DNA of 64,000 bases from Primulina eburnea (lineage: Eukaryota > Streptophyta > Magnoliopsida > Lamiales > Gesneriaceae): NCBI RefSeq assembly GCF_022965805.1, contig NC_133101.1, positions 48,812,342 to 48,876,341 on the forward strand, read 5' to 3'. A program made the translations under genes and the position numbers. The notes beneath the pieces are model-generated. The model was not told the DNA's origin and searched no databases. It saw only the letters and a program-made list of their open reading frames with translations. Every line of letters starts with the position of its first letter. Position 1 is the stretch's first letter. Positions 23,656-36,198 of this stretch are shown here, one piece after another.

Positions 23656-24928
23656 TGATCGAGCAAAACTTGCACAGTAAAATCTCCAATAAAAATAAAT
23701 AAAAATTCAGGCTCGAAATAATCGCAAGTGCACGATGTCAAGTTATAGTAAAACGTATAAGAGTACGAGTATCGATCCCACAGAGATTGATTAGACAAAT
23801 TTACTTTAAATTAAATTCTTTAATTAATTAAAACGACAATTGAATTACTTATTAACTAAATTAATACTAAAACAATAAATTGAAACAAACACATTAAAAA
23901 TAATATAAACTAAAATAATAAATAAGCGAGTGTTAGGATCTCGGTTCACCTACCCGTCGTTAATTTAATTGATTAATATCGACACTGATTTACGCTTTTG
24001 ACAGAATTTCCTAAGCAATTAACATACTCTCTCGAGCTATGCTAAACTAATTCTACACGAAAGAATAATAAAATCTCTTTTATTATTTACTAACGGTGAA
24101 TTGCATGTCGATCTATGAAATCCCTTAGTTTTCGCTCTACTGGACTATGACTACCAACGTGTATCCAACTTCATATCTCTATGTAAATTGTAGATCCACG
24201 GATTATGCTACTTGTTCCTATCGCAAGTTATTCTCTCGAACTCACCCACAATATTAGATATTATTAAAGTTAGCTAGGCTTTAACAATTCAATGTAAAAT
24301 AATAGCACAATCAAGAATGAATCAAAAGTCGAGAATTAAATAATCAAACAACGGTTCGGGGTCGGATCCCCTAAATCCTAACTACAATAAAAGAGTAAAG
24401 AGAAAACGCTGTTGAATTCTTGTTCCGGTTCCGTTGAGCTATCGCCTGCTACAGTGCTCTCCCTTCCAAATCGCGGCCCCCCTTTTCTCGTGTATTAGGT
24501 TAGGTGGTTTTATAGAGTCCATAAAATTTGGAAACAAATCTTCTCGGATTTCGTCGCTCGCTAGGGCGGCCACTTTTGACCGCTGGGGCGAGTGGTTCTC
24601 GAATAAAAATCCTTGGCCGCGTCTTTGGTCTCGCTGGGGCGGTCACTTTTGACCGCCCTAGCGAGAGGTTCGCGCAAATACTCCTCGGCTGGATTAAAAT
24701 GCTCGCTGGGGCGGTCACTTTTGACCGCCCTAGCGAGACCTCTTCGATGCTATGCAAATAAAATCCCATTTTTTGGTCCACTTCCTACAAAACAACCACA
24801 AAATACACGAGATCAGCCAAATGCTAAATAATGCTAAATGAATGCTAAATTAAACTAAAACAAACTAATATGATGCATGAATGCGACTCAAAACTAACAC
24901 TAAAAACACGTAAAAACGAGTCCTATCA
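23656..24928 (-). repeat. 3' LTR of the inner element
   Basis: It ends in TGATCGAGCA (plus-strand left) and CCTATCA (right). The purine tract lies just to the right (24929-24941). It carries the GC-palindrome array and a TTTTATAGA TATA region near 24515. Confidence 0.93.
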
Positions 24929-26334
24929 ACCCCCTCATACTAACCTTTTGCTCGCCCTCGAGTAAAATAGGTTAACGCACGAGATACTAAACAAACTCAA
25001 CAAAAACAAACAAACTCAAACAAGAAAAAACCAACACAAGTAAATGTCAATGGTGAGTCGACAACGGTTATGTTCATGCCTCAGTTTACTTTCCCACTAC
25101 CAATCATAGTCAAGTCAAATCGCAAACGAATACTCATTTCTCATCTACACATAAATATCAACACTAGTTTGAACGTGTGTGTGTGTGTCGTGATGGGTCT
25201 AGTCATTCGTACGTCAAATAGATCAATTATCAAATCATGCGAGTCACTTAATTAGCACTTCAATACAAGTCTCACTAGCATGCATTCCCGTATCCATTTA
25301 TCACTAGCCATAAAGTGAACTTTATTCAACTTTTAAGAGCAGATAGGGGTGTCGAAAGGAAGGGAAATAAGCTCAAGTGGCTAAAAAGTTGGGAGTACAC
25401 CGATCATTTTCATTGTGCAATCGTCAAGACTTTTGCGTCTGACTTTCCTCGTCTCCTTACATCTCCAACTTTTAGCCTAGGAATAGAATTTCATTCCTTT
25501 TATTTAGGCTCCCCCTCACCTTACATCTCCTTATTTTCTTTTCTTCCTTTTTTTTTGAATGCACAATTTTCACACATGTACTCCCTAGGCTAAGAATGAT
25601 ATCACTTTGAATTATAGCCGGTTGGGAGTTTGATCTTTTAATTAGTGCATTGGAGAGGAGGTACAAGTAAAGTTCAAGGCAAATCAACTTTTCTCAATCA
25701 AGGTCACTATTAGTGACTTATTTTCACGGGTTTGCATGCTAAATCAACTCATAAATGGTGCCTTTCAAGTTAACGAAACAAAATTTTCAAATTTCACCAT
25801 TATTCCTACAAAATCCTAGTCCCCACGCAAATGTGCTCAAAAGTTCAAATTTTGTACCAAACTTTATGCTTCAACAATTAAGAGTACCGTTCACGAAGTG
25901 ACCCAATCAACATTTTTGTAAACTATCAATTCAAGATCATCATTGGCTTATAAACTATGTCTTCTCACCATAAACGACACCAACTAAAAGAAATGCAACG
26001 AAACTTAAAGAAATGCAATGAACTAAAACAAATAGCTAAACAACCAAAACAAACTACCCACCCCCTCATACTAGAGTTGTGCCATGTCCTCATAGCACAA
26101 AACGAAACAAAGACTAAAACAAACATAAAAACGCATGAATGCAAATGCAAGGACTGAAATAAGCAAACAAATAAAAAAGAAAGGGGAAACAGTAAACTCC
26201 CCTGATCAGAAGTCCTCCTCCTCGTCATGCTCAGGTGGTCGGACTCCCTCGTCAGCTGGTATGCTCACCTGGCACAAAAGAAATTGAGCAAAATCAAATA
26301 ACCACGAACCCGAGACTCAATGCAACAACTAAAA

Positions 26335-27234
26335 TTAAAATAAATAACTAAAATATAAAACGCTTGGGTTGCCTCCCAAGTAGCGCCTGATTTCTAGTCG
26401 TCGGCTTGACCCTCCGAAGTCCTTATCAAAGAGCGGCTGATGCCCAAAGTAAATGTCATATGACACCACATCTGGGTCTGGATTCCAAATGCCCTCAAGT
26501 CTGGCTAGATATAGGCACATTAAGCTCGTCACCTCAACAACACACAACTCTGAATAATTGGCATGAGATGAGAAAAATAGTGTCGGCACTCCTTTATCAG
26601 AAAATTCTTCAAAAATCTCTTCCGACTGAGGCTCATTTACCAGCGAAGGATCAAGCAACTCTAGATTTTCAGTCTTATCCAACTCATTCTCACTATCTTG
26701 GTTGTTTGAGTCATCATCATCAAACCAAACCGGATCGATCACCGGTTGAGTATCTCGCTTCACTTCATGTTCTCGGCGACTCTGAAAGATGGATTTCTTG
26801 ATATTCTCTATTTGCTCCTCAAGGTTGCGCAGAGAATTAATTTGATTTTCTATAGCTGCCTCAGTCAGTGCCACATACCTATCCACGGTATCTTCTAGTT
26901 GAGTCGTGATCAGTTCATGGCTATCTCTCTCATCATTTCGAAACTCAAATGGTTGGTCTATAAACTCTGGGTAATGATCTTGTGTGTATTGATGACTCCA
27001 ACACTGAGGTGAAAGATCCCAATATCTATGGTAGTCAAAGTCCGCCATATCACCCAACAAAAGTATCATTTTCTCATCATCTCGGCAAAATAGTGGACTG
27101 CCTGTTGTTAGTGCTCCGTCGATCACCCATCTTCGTGTCAGTGCATCCAAACTATTAAGGAAAAATTTAAGAAGAGAATAGTCAGAAAAATCATGATACA
27201 GGAAATTGTTGCTAAATAATCGAATCTCTCCCAT
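26335..27234 (-). CDS. Gag-derived protein of the inner element
   Basis: A 299-residue open frame. Residues about 20-70 follow the capsid core of Athila-type Gag: a FLNSLDALTRRWVIDG stretch matches the family pattern F-x-N-G-L-D-x-x-T-R-x-x-(I/V)-D, and LLLGDMADFDYHRYW matches the L-L-E-x-M-A-x-N-x-Y part. The middle contains a helical, charged segment with RNLEEQIENIKKS and an acidic stretch (DDDDSNNQDSENELD). There is no zinc knuckle and no protease. Upstream, in another frame, RGEPFYAAWERFDYL is the expected start of the Gag core. The true frame therefore began further upstream and is broken here by a one-base deletion near 27211. Its role would be virus-like particle formation. The outer copy has a different break at the same place. 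Confidence 0.65.
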   Translation of the reverse strand: MGEIRLFSNNFLYHDFSDYSLLKFFLNSLDALTRRWVIDGALTTGSPLFCRDDEKMILLLGDMADFDYHRYWDLSPQCWSHQYTQDHYPEFIDQPFEFRNDERDSHELITTQLEDTVDRYVALTEAAIENQINSLRNLEEQIENIKKSIFQSRREHEVKRDTQPVIDPVWFDDDDSNNQDSENELDKTENLELLDPSLVNEPQSEEIFEEFSDKGVPTLFFSSHANYSELCVVEVTSLMCLYLARLEGIWNPDPDVVSYDIYFGHQPLFDKDFGGSSRRLEIRRYLGGNPSVLYFSYLF

Positions 27235-27434
27235 GCTGCGTAAAAAGGCTCTCCGCGTTGTTGGGCAAATCTTGTGAATACTTTTCGATGAAACATCTCA
27301 AAGTATTGCACAAGAAAATTTCCTGAAAAAAGAAAATAGAAAACGGTAGATCACGCAGGAATAAAATAAAATAAATAACTAAAAAAAATTAAATTAACTA
27401 AAGAAAATAACAAAAAGAAAAATTTGTCAATTTC

Positions 27435-27454
27435 AATCCCCGGCAACGGCGCCA
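27435..27454 (-). other. Primer-binding site, tRNA-Asp
   Basis: The minus strand reads TGGCGCCGTTGCCGGGGATT six bases after the LTR end, complementary to the 3' end of plant tRNA-Asp including CCA. This is typical for Athila-type elements. The same site is present in the outer element at 29352-29371. Confidence 0.92.
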
Positions 27455-27460
27455 AAAACT

Positions 27461-28733
27461 TGATCGAGCAAAACTTGCACAGTAAAATCTCCAATAAAAA
27501 TAAATAAAAATTCAGGCTCGAAATAATCGCAAGTGCACGATGTCAAGTTATAGTAAAACGTATAAGAGTACGAGTATCGATCCCACAGAGATTGATTAGA
27601 CAAATTTACTTTAAATTAAATTCTTTAATTAATTAAAACGACAATTGAATTACTTATTAACTAAATTAATACTAAAACAATAAATTGAAACAAACACATT
27701 AAAAATAATATAAACTAAAATAATAAATAAGCGAGTGTTAGGATCTCGGTTCACCTACCCGTCGTTAATTTAATTGATTAATATCGACACTGATTTACGC
27801 TTTTGACAGAATTTCCTAAGCAATTAACATACTCTCTCGAGCTATGCTAAACTAATTCTACACGAAAGAATAATAAAATCTCTTTTATTATTTACTAACG
27901 GTGAATTGCATGTCGATCTATGAAATCCCTTAGTTTTCGCTCTACTGGACTATGACTACCAACGTGTATCCAACTTCATATCTCTATGTAAATTGTAGAT
28001 CCACGGATTATGCTACTTGTTCCTATCGCAAGTTATTCTCTCGAACTCACCCACAATATTAGATATTATTAAAGTTAGCTAGGCTTTAACAATTCAATGT
28101 AAAATAATAGCACAATCAAGAATGAATCAAAAGTCGAGAATTAAATAATCAAACAACGGTTCGGGGTCGGATCCCCTAAATCCTAACTACAATAAAAGAG
28201 TAAGAGAAAACGCTGTTGAATTCTTGTTCCGGTTCCGTTGAGCTATCGCCTGCTACAGTGCTCTCCCTTCCAAATCGCGGCCCCCCTTTTCTCGTGTATT
28301 AGGTTAGGTGGTTTTATAGAGTCCATAAAATTTGGAAACAAATCTTCTCGGATTTCGTCGCTCGCTAGGGCGGCCACTTTTGACCGCTGGGGCGAGTGGT
28401 TCTCGAATAAAAAATCCTTGGCCGCGTCTTTGGTCTCGCTGGGGCGGTCACTTTTGATCGCCCTAGCGAGAGGTTCGCGCAAATACTCCTCGGCTGGATT
28501 AAAATGCTCGCTGGGGCGGTCACTTTTGACCGCCCTAGCGAGACCTCTTCGATGCTATGCAAATAAAATCCCATTTTTTGGTCCACTTCCTACAAAACAA
28601 CCACAAAATACACGAGATCAGCCAAATGCTAAATAATGCTAAATGAATGCTAAATTAAACTAAAACAAACTAATATGATGCATGAATGCGACTCAAAACT
28701 AACACTAAAAACACGTAAAAACGAGTCCTATCA
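27461..28733 (-). repeat. 5' LTR of the inner element
   Basis: 1273 bp, almost identical to 23656-24928. The right end CCTATCA directly abuts the second TSD copy GCTCC. Confidence 0.93.
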
Positions 28734-29377
28734 GCTCCTCAAGGTTGCGCAGAGAATTAATTTGATTTTCTATAGCTGCCTCAGTCAGTGCCACATACCT
28801 ATCCATGGTATCTTCTAGTTGAGTCGTGATCAGTTCATGGCTATCTCTCTCATCATTTTGAAACTCAAATGGTTGGTCTATAAACTCTGGGTAATGATCT
28901 TGTGTGTATTGATGACTCCAACACTGTGGTGAAAGATCCCAATATCTATGGTAGTCAAAGTCCGCCATATCACCCAACAAAAGTATCATTTTCTCATCAT
29001 CTCGGCAAAATAGTGGACTGCCTGTTGTTAGTGCTCCGTCGATCACCCATCTTCGTGTTAGTGCATCCAAACCATTAAGGAAAAATTTAAGAAGAGAATA
29101 GTTAGAAAAATCATGATACAGGAAATTGTTTGCTAATAATCGAATCTCTCCCATGCTGCGTAAAAAGGCTCTCCGCGTTGTTGGGCAATCTTGTGAATAC
29201 TTTTCGATGAAACATCTCAAAGTATTGCACAAGAAAATTTCCTGCAAAAAGAAAATAGAAAACGGTAGATCAAGCAGGAATAAAATAAAATAAATAACTA
29301 AAAAAATTAAATTAACTAAAGAAATAACAAAAAGAAAAATTTGTCAATTTCAATCCCCGGCAACGGCGCCAAAAACT
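28734..29377 (-). pseudogene. 5' internal region and gag start of the outer element
   Basis: It continues the outer element from the second TSD copy (28734). The gag-like frame is open from 29247 to the LTR junction and is nearly the same as the inner copy, with the same capsid-like stretch. It is interrupted by the inner insertion; its C-terminal part lies at 23655-23172. One-base differences from the inner copy near 29135 and 29188 shift the frame upstream of the shared capsid part. The tRNA-Asp primer site is at 29352-29371. Confidence 0.8.
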
Positions 29378-30637
29378 TGATCGAGCAAAACTTGCACAGT
29401 AAAATCTCCAATAAAAATAAATAAAAATTCAGGCTCGAAATAATCGCAAGTGCACGATGTCAAGTTATAGTAAACGTATAAGAGTACGAGTATCGATCCC
29501 ACAGAGATTGATTAGACAAATTTACTTTAAATTAAATTCTTAATTAATTAAAACGACAATTGAATTACTTATTAACTAATTAATACTAAAACAATAAATT
29601 GAAACAAACACATTAAAAATAATATAACTAAAATAATAAATAAGCGAGTGTTAGGATCTCGGTTCACCTACCCGTCGTTAATTTAATGATTAATATCGAC
29701 ACTGATTTACGCTTTTGACAGAATTCCTAAGCAGTAACATACTCTCTCGAGCCATGCTAAACTAATTCTACACGAAAGAATAATAAAATCTCTTTTATTA
29801 TTTACTAACGGTGAATGCATGTCGATCTATGAAATCCCTTAGTTTTCGCTCTACTGGACTATGACTACCAACGTGTATCCAACTTCATATCTCTATGTAA
29901 ATTGTAGATCCACGGATTATGCTACTTGTTCCTATCGCAAGTTATTCTCTCGAACTCACCCACAATATAGATATTATTAAAGTTAGCTAGGCTTTAACAA
30001 TTCAATGTAAATAATAGCACAATCAAGAAGATATCAAAAGTCGAGAATTAAATAATCAAACACCGGTTCGGGGTCGGACTCCCCTAAATCCTAACTACAA
30101 TAAAAGAGTAAAGAGAAAACGCTGTTGAGTTCTTGTTCCGGTTCCGTTGAGCTATCGCCTGCTACAGTGCTCTCCCTTCCAAATCGCGGCGCCTCTTCTC
30201 GTGTATTAGGTTAGGTGGTTTTATAGAGTCCATAAAATTTGGAAACAAATCTTCTCGGATTTCGTCGCTCGCTAGGGCGGCCACTTTGGACCACTGGGGC
30301 GAGTGGTTCTCGAATAAAAATCCTTGCCGCGTCTTTGGTCTCGCTGGGGCGGTCACTTTTGACCGCCCTAGCGAGAGGTTCGCGCAAATACTCCTCGGCT
30401 GGATTAAAATGCTCGCTGGGACGGTCACTTTTGACCGCCCTAGCGAGGCATTCTCGCTGCTCTGCATATAAAATTCCCTTTTTGGTCCAATTCCTACAAA
30501 ACAACCACAAAATACACGAGATCAGCCAAATGCTAAATAATGCTAAATGAATGCTAAATTAAACTAAAACAAACTAATATGATGCATGAATGCGACTCAA
30601 AACTAACACTAAAAACACGTAAAAACGAGTCCTATCA
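29378..30637 (-). mobile_element. 5' LTR of the outer Athila-type element
   Basis: 1260 bp, from CCTATCA (30637) to TGATCGAGC (29378). It belongs to the same sequence variant as the LTRs at 20341 and 21614. Between 29460 and 30040 it has about ten single-base losses, mostly in short homopolymers, compared with all other copies. No target duplication is visible with the left end of the complex (TGTGT before 20341 against TTTTG after 30637). Confidence 0.88.
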
Positions 30638-32126
30638 TTTTGATTGTCTCAAACATTTTGAGCCCAACTAGACATTCTTGATTTTACTCAAGCCCACTAG
30701 TTAAATAATTATTCAATTGGCTCTACGAGGCCCAATGTTATTTAATTAATCCAACACTTGAATTAATTTAATTATTGGACTCTACTAGGCCCACTAGTGA
30801 TTAATTAATCAACACTTGAATTAATTTAATTTAGTCCATAATAATGTTTATGAAAATCACAATTTTTCAAATACATTATTCACTTGGCCAAATTTAATCT
30901 AGGAACACTTCCATAAATTAAAATTAATATTTCTCTCATAGAAGTCACACTTCTATTTTTCTTTACGCTTATAAACACATTTATAAGCCGTTCAACACAT
31001 TGAACTATTTTACTTCTCATCGGGATTTACAAAGCTAGTACTTGTGTGGCCCTCAATGGTTCATTGATACAACTAGCCGTGGGTTCACATCTCTATATGA
31101 TTCGGACTAAACATGTCCTTATTCGAGCATACCCCAATTGCCCATTCTTACTTGTCAACTCCTTGATAGTAAGAACGTCCGAACTCAAGTCTGATAGTAC
31201 CCAACCAATCACGTTAAACGCCTAGCAGCATCGCTTACGTGATTCCCTAGGTATCACATGATAGTGCCTGCAAGAACCATTCAATTATGGTTAGCGTACA
31301 GTATGGTCCCTTCAACTCATATATCCCGATCGATTCGACAACTATTGGTTTATCGAGAGTTGTCAATGAATCGATACTATGTGTCATGTTGTGGTTGCAT
31401 CGATGGTGTAATCTATGAAACCCCTTTCATAATTACCACCATACTCTGATCAGAGATTTCAACCCACACATACATGAAAAACACATAGGATATCCATACC
31501 CGTAGGTAAGCGGTGAATCCCCGGCTACAATGCATCGACTCCTATGTGTTTTCGCCGTAACACCCAACCTTGCCACCTGATGACCCCATAAGAGTCGGTA
31601 AACAAGTCAAAGTGAAACGCTAGCACATAGAGTCTCAATGTTGTCCCGGGTCATAAGGACTAATGGTGTACAACCATAAACTAGGACTTCTTCCACTCGA
31701 TAAGTGAGAACCACTTGGAAAGTCCTTTATAGAGGGTTGTTCAGTGCACTCTACCAGGAGCACCTATCTGCATGCTCGGACATCACCAATGTCCCCTACC
31801 AATGAAACACGGTACTCACATCGCAGATACTAGTCTCTAACTCGAGCGGCCTATATCCTTCTTAGTGGCGGCTGAATCGACTAGGAACAGTTTAGAATAT
31901 ACAGTATTACAAATATGAGTTTCATGATACTCATCATATGAGCATCTCATATTCTTTCTACTATTTTGTATATTCAAGGGCTTTATCTATGCAACTAGCA
32001 TGGGTATACAGATAAAGATTTGCCAAAATAATAAATTCAAATATTATTAAAATAAAGATCGTTTATACAAGAGTTTCATCGTGAACAGTCGGCCAACACT
32101 TGGCTCGACGTGCACCTACTCTAACA

Positions 32127-32911
32127 GTTTGATAGCTATTGTTGTACGAAATTCACAAAGAGGCAATGCATCTTGCCAATTAGTGCTAAAATCAAACACT
32201 ACCGCTCTTAACATATCTCCAATGTCTGAATCGTACGCTCTGACTGTCCGTCAGTCTGTGGATGATATGTGGTACTCAGATGTAACTTCGTACCGAAAGC
32301 TTGCTGCAAACTCTGCCAGAAGTGCGAAGTAAACCGAGGATCACGGTCTGAAACAATCGACTTTGGCACTCCATGCAATCTAACCACTTCCTTGACATAA
32401 ATATCGGCCATATGATCATATCGGTACGTCATCTTGTATGGAATAAAACATGCAGATTTGGTCAATCGATCAATCACGACCCAAATCGCATCATAACCTC
32501 GGGGGGATCTCAGTAACTGTGTCACAAAATCCATGGAAATGTAATCCCATTTCCATTCAGGAATCGACAAACTCTGTAATAGTCCTCCTGGTTTCTTCCT
32601 TTCAGCTTTCACCTGTTGGCAATTAGACACTTGGCTACAAATTTAGTCACATCAGATTTCATTTGTTTCCACCAATACTGTGTCTTTAAGTCATTGTACA
32701 TTTTCCTGCCACCAGGATGAATGCTAAAACGACTGTTGTGCGCTTCTGTCAGTATTCGCTGTCTCAATTCTGAAACATTTGGCACAACAATACGATTATT
32801 CACATACAAAACACTATCTTGTACCTGATATTCCGATTGATGTCCAGCTCTGACCATTGCAATCGAATTCTGTACATTCTGATCAACTTTCTGAGCTTCT
32901 TTAATTTTCAA
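32127..32911 (-). pseudogene. Integrase N-terminus and core of Tekay element 1
   Basis: The minus strand reads the zinc-binding region (HNSRFSIHPGGRKMYNDL, with the second cysteine of the C-x-x-C pair lost at a frameshift near 32620). The catalytic core follows with the first Asp in YISMDFV, the second in [15 protein letters not shown] and the Glu in [16 protein letters not shown]. The frame shifts again near 32150, just before the copia LTR breaks the gene at 32127. The C-terminal part resumes at 19949. Integrase would insert the cDNA, but this copy cannot make an intact enzyme. Confidence 0.9.
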
Positions 32912-32966
32912 AAGCAGCTCTGGTTCAGCTCGAATAGCACATAATCTTAGAGGTTGACGATCTGTC

Positions 32967-34375
32967 TCAAATTACTAATCCAGACAAGCAGAAATCTTCA
33001 ATCAAATTCGATACACCAATCGTCGATAAGGATAGTGCACATACCTTTCGACTCAATGCATCTGCTGCTGCATTCGACTTTCCTGGATAATACTTGATTT
33101 CACAATCGAAGTCATTCAATAAATCCAGCCATCTTCGCTGTCTCATATTCAATTCAGATTGTGAAAACAGATATTTCAAGCTTTATGATCAGAATATATT
33201 TCGAATTTCTCACCGTACAGATAATGTCGCCATATCTTTAATGCAAAGACTATGGCTGCCAATTCAAGATCATGAATTGGGTAACGAGATTCATGGGGTT
33301 TTAGTTGTCTCGAGGCATAAGCAATCACATGCCCTCGCTGCATCAAAACACAACCCAATCCTCGGTGAGATACATCACAATAAACGACAAATCCACCAGT
33401 GCCTGAAGGAATCGTCAACACAGGCGCACTGGTCAGTCTCTTTTTCAACTCAAGGAAATTGGATTCACAGTCTTCGGTCCACACAAATGGAGCATTCTTC
33501 TGAGTCAACTGTGTAATCGGCTTGGCAATACTCGAAAAATCTTGGATAAACGTCGGTAATACCCTACCAAACCCATAAAACTGCGAATTTCTGGTACAGA
33601 CGTAGGTCTCGGCCAACTAATCACGGCTTCAACCTTACTAGAATCAACAAATATACCATCTCCTGATATAATGTGACCCAAAAACACTACCTGTTTCAAC
33701 CAAAATTCGTATTTTGACAGTTTCGCATACAGTTTCTCAGCCCTCAAAATTCTCAACACAGTCCTCAGATGATTAGCATGCTCAATCATTTTCTTGAATA
33801 GATCATATATCATCAATGAATATGATAACAAAATCATCCAAATATTTCTGGAAGACACGGTTCATCAATCCCATAAATACCGCCGGTGCATTCGTCAACC
33901 AAAAGGCATGACAATAAACTCATAGTGTCCATACATGGTTCTGAATGCTATCTTTGAGATATCAGAATCCCTGACTCTTAGTTGATGGTATCCGGATCCC
34001 AAATCGATCTTGGAATACACCGAAGAACCCTGCAACTGATCAAATAAATCATCGATACGAGGCAATGGATATTTATTCTTTACCGTTGCCTATTCAGTTG
34101 CCTGTAGTCGATACAAAGTCTCATCGACCCATCCTTCTTTCTCACGAACAGTACTGGAGCACCCCAAGGAGATACACTCGGTCTGATATATCCCTTGGCC
34201 AATCCTCCAACTGTTCTTTCAACTCTTTTAACTCGATCGGTGCCATCCGGTAAAGAGCCCTCGAGATCGGAACTGTTCCTGGCATCAACTCAATGCTGAA
34301 GTCTATTTCTCGAATCGGAGGCAATCCAGGAATCTCATCTGGAAAGACATCAGCAAACTCACATACCACCGGCAA
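32967..34375 (-). pseudogene. Reverse transcriptase and RNase H of Tekay element 1
   Basis: On the minus strand: the start of RT ([20 protein letters not shown]), then a broken palm region (34140-33860), then a LSKYEFWLKQVVFLGHIIS stretch and [13 protein letters not shown]. RNase H follows with [20 protein letters not shown], a [20 protein letters not shown] part, [19 protein letters not shown] and SDHKA. This is the standard Ty3-gypsy order. At least three frameshifts or stops separate the parts and the catalytic Y-x-D-D block is not in one frame. The protein is not producible as it stands. Confidence 0.88.
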
Positions 34376-34394
34376 TCCGCAATGAATGGGCTCG

Positions 34395-35970
34395 ATTCAG
34401 TAAGTCAACTAATATACCAGGAATCCATCCGCTCCCTTCTGCAATAATCGACTCATATTCATTGCAGATATCAAAGGAATTCTAGCACGAGAACCCTTAC
34501 CATAAAATTTCCACTCCTCAGCCATTTCAGGTCTGAATCGAACAATCTTGTGGAACAATCGACTGTAGCTCGGTACTTGGTCAACATATCGATACCGATA
34601 ATGCAATCAAAATCAGATAAACCAAGCACAATACAGTCTAGCTCAATCGTACGTCCATCGTACTGCAGTATACAAGGTTTCACAGATTTCACTGACATAA
34701 ACCCTGTCCCTACGGAGAAGAAACAGACACTACCGCAGACAATGACTCAATAGGTAACGCATGACTCAATGCAAATCTCTTAGAAATAAAAGTATGTGAT
34801 GCACCAGTGTCAATCAACACATATGCAGGATAACCAGAAATAAAACAGTTACCTGCCACGACATCATCAGGTGCATCCTGTGCTTGCTCCTCAGTCAAAG
34901 CGAATAGTCGGGCCTGCTGTCGAGGAGGCTGGCTCGCTGTCTGGCTCCCTCCTGGCCTCTGCTGTGACTGAGTAGACGGTGCTGGCTGAAAGGAATGAAC
35001 GGCAGAAGATCGTCTTCCTGTCTGAGCTGCTGATCCAGACGACTCAGCAGCCGGAGCTCCCTGGGCACCACGTTGTGGACACACTCGGGCAAAGTGTCCA
35101 TGCTGCTTACAAATACGGCAATTGCCGAACACTCCTCGGCACTGCTCGGTGGAATGCTTCCCTCCACAAGTGCTACAGTAGGGTCCTGTGTAACTCTGGC
35201 CCTGACCAGTCTGTCTAGAGCCACTCGAACTGGATGAACTACTTCCAGCTTTCTTGAATTTCTTCCCTTTAGCTTTCAGGAAGTCTTTCTTCCCACTAAC
35301 ACTGCCGCTCTCAAATCGGGGAGCTGGTGGAGGCAGCTGTGATCTCGGTACTGAAGGCACAAACGAGGCCTCTCTCTGTCTCATTAAACCGGCCTCGGCT
35401 CCCTTGGCTCGTTCAAGGCATCGGTGAAATGTTTGGCCTCCGGTATTTACCAAGGTAAAGATTTCAGGGTTTAGGCCATTTATGAACTGGTCCGCAACGG
35501 CCTCATCATGTTCAGCCATATGAGGAGCAAATCGGAGCAACGTAGAGAACTTAGCCACATAATCCTCAATGTTTAACTGGCCTTGTCTCAAGTTTGCAAA
35601 TTCGGCTCCCTTGTCCTTCCTATAAGATACTGGAAAGAACCGTAGATAAAATTCACTCTTAAACACACTCCAGGTAATGGCCGTACCTCGTTGTTCCAAT
35701 GCCCGTCTAGTCGTGATCCACCAGTGTTTAGCAAAGTCGTGCAACTGGTGTCCGATCAGTTTCACCTCTTTTCCTCAGTATTTCCAAGGATTCAAACATT
35801 GATTCAATATCGTCCAACCAACTTTCACATTCCACGGAATTCTCCGTACCTTTCAAAGTCGGTGGATGGAACGATTGAAATCTTTTCAACAATTGCTCCA
35901 TTGGAGTAGGTGTCACATCCATGGGAGGATTTGAAGTACTACCCTGTTCAGGTACTCTCCTCGGAGGCAT
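34395..35970 (-). pseudogene. Gag and protease of Tekay element 1
   Basis: The start is MPPRRVPEQGSTSNPPMDV at 35970. One frameshift near 35760 joins it to a long open part (35765-34710). That part has the capsid core (WSVFKSEFYLRFFPVSYR, then LRQGQLNIEDYVAKFSTLLR), a basic linker, a CCHC zinc knuckle (CRICKQHGHFARVC) preceded by a CSTCGGKHSTEQC half-knuckle, and the aspartic protease active site (VLIDTGASHTFIS). The protease C-terminus is in another frame (DFDCIIGIDML, about 34600). Gag forms the particle and binds RNA; the protease would process the polyprotein. This is the best-preserved coding part of element 1. Confidence 0.88.
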
Positions 35971-36198
35971 ATCTGATAATCGAAGAGGTTAGTAATTCCA
36001 AATACCACTTACCAGTTTCGATCCTCCTCGGATCATCTCACAGCTGATCCATTCCAAATAATACACAATACCATATCAAAATCAGATATTCAGGCAAATA
36101 TGTATTAAAACAGGAACTCATGCTAGCAATCAAAAGCAGGAAAGAAAACCTCAATCTACCCCGCTCACTAGCTCCTATCTCAATCTCAAGGATCTATC

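Larger units (their letters stand above)
23656..28733 (-). mobile_element. Complete, young gag-only Athila-type element (TR-GAG-like)
   Basis: 5078 bp, minus strand. Both LTRs are 1273 bp (5': 27461-28733; 3': 23656-24928), each with TG...CA ends. They are nearly identical: I see one base deletion, one insertion and one C/T change. A tRNA-Asp primer site and a purine tract are present. The 5-bp TSD GCTCC (23651-23655 and 28734-28738) shows that it inserted into the interior of another copy of the same family. The 2.5-kb interior holds one gag-like frame and no pol, so it needs enzymes from elsewhere. The near-identity of the LTRs implies a recent insertion. Confidence 0.93.
19955..32126 (-). 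mobile_element. Solo copia LTR inserted in the Tekay integrase, itself interrupted
   Basis: The two ends lie at 32126 (TGTTAGAGTAGG on the minus strand) and 19955 (...GGTCCGCTTTCA). They are flanked by the 5-bp direct repeat GTTTG (19950-19954 and 32127-32131), which fits copia integration. Without the block at 20341-30637 the LTR is 1875 bp. It has no internal region, so it is a solo LTR left by unequal recombination. The 31.0-32.1 kb part is related to 49501-50200 in the opposite orientation. The LTR appears to have lost some sequence around the nested insertion, because the two sides do not abut perfectly relative to 50600-50760. Confidence 0.88.

Noticed and set aside
23249..26801. Open frames of about 130 codons on the plus strand at 23249-23638 and 26406-26801, similar in both copies
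   Set aside because: They are antisense to the gag-like frame and are conserved only because the copies are nearly identical.
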